Assembly (NCBI RefSeq): GCF_004210375.1
Contig: NC_134830.1
Location: 9,052,001 to 9,116,000, forward strand
Source: Tachypleus tridentatus
Taxonomy: Eukaryota > Arthropoda > Merostomata > Xiphosura > Limulidae
DNA: 64,000 nucleotides
Direction: 5' to 3'
The translations under genes were made by a program, and so were the position numbers. Under the pieces are notes generated by a model. The model saw nothing but the letters and a program-made list of their open reading frames with translations. It made no database searches and was not told the DNA's origin. Of the stretch, positions 61,631 to 64,000 are shown piece after piece (the stretch's first letter is position 1; every line of letters starts with the position of its first letter).

Positions 61631-62205
61631 AACAATCTATGAATAAAAATAGAGTTGAGAAAGCGACTTTAGTGGTGCATGAATTTTAGCGCGAGTTGTT
61701 GCTATGATGTTTTAGTTCTCGATGAAATATTGTGTTTTGGAAAAACGTTTTAATACTGAACATATATTTCGCATTATAACTGTTTTCATACTACGATTAT
61801 GCAAACTTCAACAAATCTGGAATTAATATAAATATTGTAATCGTGTTTTATAAATATCATTTTCTCATGTAATTTTCCGAAATATTAAAGACGATAACGC
61901 AAAAATAAAAGGGCCCAGCATTAGTGAGACAGAAATACTTGAATAAGAGGAAACGAGTACTGGGTCTGTTTTCATCTTGTAATGCGACAACTGCCACGAC
62001 TTCTATATTCGAGAAACAAGCAGAAAAATGGACACTAGATTCAAAGTACAACAACAAAAACACCTTCACACGTTTTCGAACCAGTGTAAATCAAATAAAC
62101 GCAACATAACCATAGAAAACTCCCAGCTACTAAGTAGGGAAACAAACGTAAAATCAAATAAGCCCTACTTATACATCAACTAGAATCAAAATTAAACCAG
62201 CATAA

Positions 62206-62475
62206 GACCCGGCATGACCAGATGGTTAAAGCACTCGATTCGCAATCCGAGGAGCGTGGGTTCTAATCCTCGTCATACCAAACATGCTTGCCCTTTCAGC
62301 CGTGAGGTTGTTATAAAGTTACGGTCAATACCAGTATTCGTTGGTAAAAGAGTTGGCGGTGGGTGGTGATGACTAATTGCCTTCCCTCTAGTCTTACACT
62401 GTTAAATTAGGGACAGCTGGCGCAGATAGCCATCGTGTAGCTTTGTTCGAAATTCAAAAACAAACAAACCAAAAC
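62206..62475 (+). mobile_element. tRNA-derived SINE in array B, copy 4
   Basis: Fourth tandem copy. The B-box region reads GGTTCTAATCCTCGTC, as in copy 1, which suggests exchange between non-adjacent units. Confidence 0.83.
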
Positions 62476-64000
62476 GCAAACGAACTTGGCAGGGTTTCAG
62501 TTTGAGAGAGAGGAGAAGTCTCAAGAATTCTCTCCCCAACAGAAGTGATCAGGAACGTTGTGGTTCATCTTCGGCCCCTCACGTGAAAAATTATTTAACT
62601 GTGCTTGAAATTTCGCCTTGTGTAATTTTTACTTCTTTAAGGTGCAGTGCGATGGGGCATTATAAAATTAACAGGTGAGAAAGGGGAAAGCGAAACAAAG
62701 ACGGCACTGAAGAAGTGAGCCAGGCCAGAGCCCGACAAGCAGACACCAACGTGAAACGACTCGATTCAGGACTGGGCAATAGTGTTGACTTTGGCTGGGA
62801 TCTAAAGATCCAATGTCTGAGATTTGGATGTGTGGGAAACGCGAGTGCCCCGCGAAACCGACTTTCACAGGACAGGCGCCGAAAGTTTTATCTGTCCTGT
62901 AATAAACAAACCAATTGTTGGGTGAAAACAAATATTTATTTAATACAACTTATCAGTCAATAATGTTTTTATTCAGTACTTTTTTCTTGTACTTACATTT
63001 TAATCGCGTTTTAGGCTAATATCATGATCGGATCTGTCATTTAGCAAAACTACTTTTAATTTGCATAAACATTACTTATGTGAATGTTCTCAAACATAAT
63101 TGTTAATTTTGTGATGGATGAGTGAAACAATTGAGCACTTACCATTAAACTTCTTGTACATATATCAAATTTAAAATGTTCACCCTTTTTAACCCTTCAA
63201 TAACAGCGTATGCATTTAATAAATTAATGCTTGCTATTTATGTCCATCTTGTTTCAAAGTTACGATAACAATTTTGGAAAACGTTACGTTCTTGACCTTT
63301 CAGTTTCACAGTATTTTACTTTTTAATATTACTGTTAATTTCAAAAGTTTATCTTGGTTACAATTTTTAACATCTTCAGTAGTATGTCTTATGGTTTTAA
63401 AGATAAAAGTTTAAATCACTTTAAATGTTTTAATTTTTTCTTAATTCAACGTCGAAACCCGTTCAGTCATTTTATCAAGCCTTTTATTTCTACCTAGAAC
63501 AACGCGAGTACCATGGATTTCTTTGTAATTAGCGCTTACAGCCATTTCTTTCTCTACACGAAACAGACGAGTAATAGTTGCGTAACATGTTAGAAGCAAA
63601 GCTTTTCCCACCATTTTCTTCGAAAGACATAATCATACTTTAATTTTACCAAATTTTTAATACATGATGCGACTCGTATGTATACAGATAAGTAATAAAT
63701 AATCCAAAAAATGAACAACCTCCTTGTAAATATGAATATGGAATTTAATTATACAAACTTAACTTTGAAATATTTATTCATTGAACTCGTGCACACTGGT
63801 CACCAGTGTTGTATAGCATGTTCTCGTTATGCGTGTGCTTGAGGCGAGTAAGGTTAGAGTGATGTTTGATCGGAAATGGTTCATAAAGCCAAACGTAAGT
63901 CGGATGATCTGTACATCCCTGCTCGGGCACTTTGATCCCTGAATTGGCCCGTTTGTGTATTGTTCATGATTTATCCGACCTGCATCTCGTCGTCTCTCCT

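Larger units (their letters stand above)
49066..64000 (+). repeat. Array B: second tandem U5 repeat, ~4.27 kb unit
   Basis: About 3.5 head-to-tail units. Recurring landmarks give the period: U5 starts at 52971, 57241 and 61514 (4270 and 4273 bp), and the block starting AAAGACGATAACGC at 49066 recurs at 53342. Order within a unit, starting at U5: U5, a unique spacer, a SINE, a GC-richer block, a long AT-rich spacer, a 17-bp palindrome, a C/T-rich block, a spacer, then the upstream core of the next U5. Only the core of about 1.3 kb around U5 is related to array A. The first unit begins inside the gap, so its U5 is not visible. The last unit runs off the window. Confidence 0.96.

Noticed and set aside
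1-64000. U1, U2, U4, U6, minor snRNA, 5S or histone genes alongside U5
   Set aside because: None of their diagnostic sequences was found by eye in either unit type. A covariance-model scan would settle this.

Overview
The window is almost entirely two head-to-tail tandem arrays whose repeat units each carry one U5 spliceosomal snRNA gene on the + strand. There is no convincing protein-coding gene. The sequence is AT-rich and eukaryotic. A tRNA-derived SINE in the second array has a central domain that I remember from arthropod, especially chelicerate (horseshoe crab, spider), genomes. With the metazoan-type U5 RNA, this points to an invertebrate, most likely a chelicerate. That assignment rests on memory, not on a search.

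Array A (1-48565, open to the left) has a unit of about 2.755 kb. Seventeen U5 genes are visible and an eighteenth unit runs into the gap. Spacing between U5 starts is 2753-2762 bp for most units. It is longer for the first two intervals: about 180 bp more, where unit 1 keeps a diverged internal repeat, and about 706 bp more, where unit 2 has a partial duplication. The last unit is shortened by two deletions, one of which removes the Sm site and 3' hairpin of U5 copy A17. The rest of each unit is non-coding spacer, including a perfect 22-bp palindrome that can form a longer hairpin.

A 500-N gap (48566-49065) hides the junction between the arrays.

Array B (49066-64000, open to the right) has a unit of about 4.27 kb, with three complete U5 genes (starts 52971, 57241, 61514). 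It shares with array A only a core of about 1.2-1.3 kb: roughly 0.9-1.05 kb upstream of U5, the gene, and about 130 bp downstream. The rest of the B unit is different: a SINE, a GC-richer block with a TATA-like start, a hairpin and AATAAA, an AT-rich stretch, a small palindrome, and a C/T-rich block. A and B encode slightly different U5 RNAs, differing at five positions, three of them in the loop of the 3' hairpin.

Upstream of U5, a TAATTC-containing element at about -73 and a TATA-like TATAAGTA at -33 keep the same spacing in both arrays. A match to the snRNA 3' box lies just downstream. The elements named are therefore those of an RNA polymerase II snRNA gene family kept similar by concerted evolution. 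Many homopolymer-length differences, some inside the invariant U5 loop, suggest that residual assembly errors are mixed with real variation.
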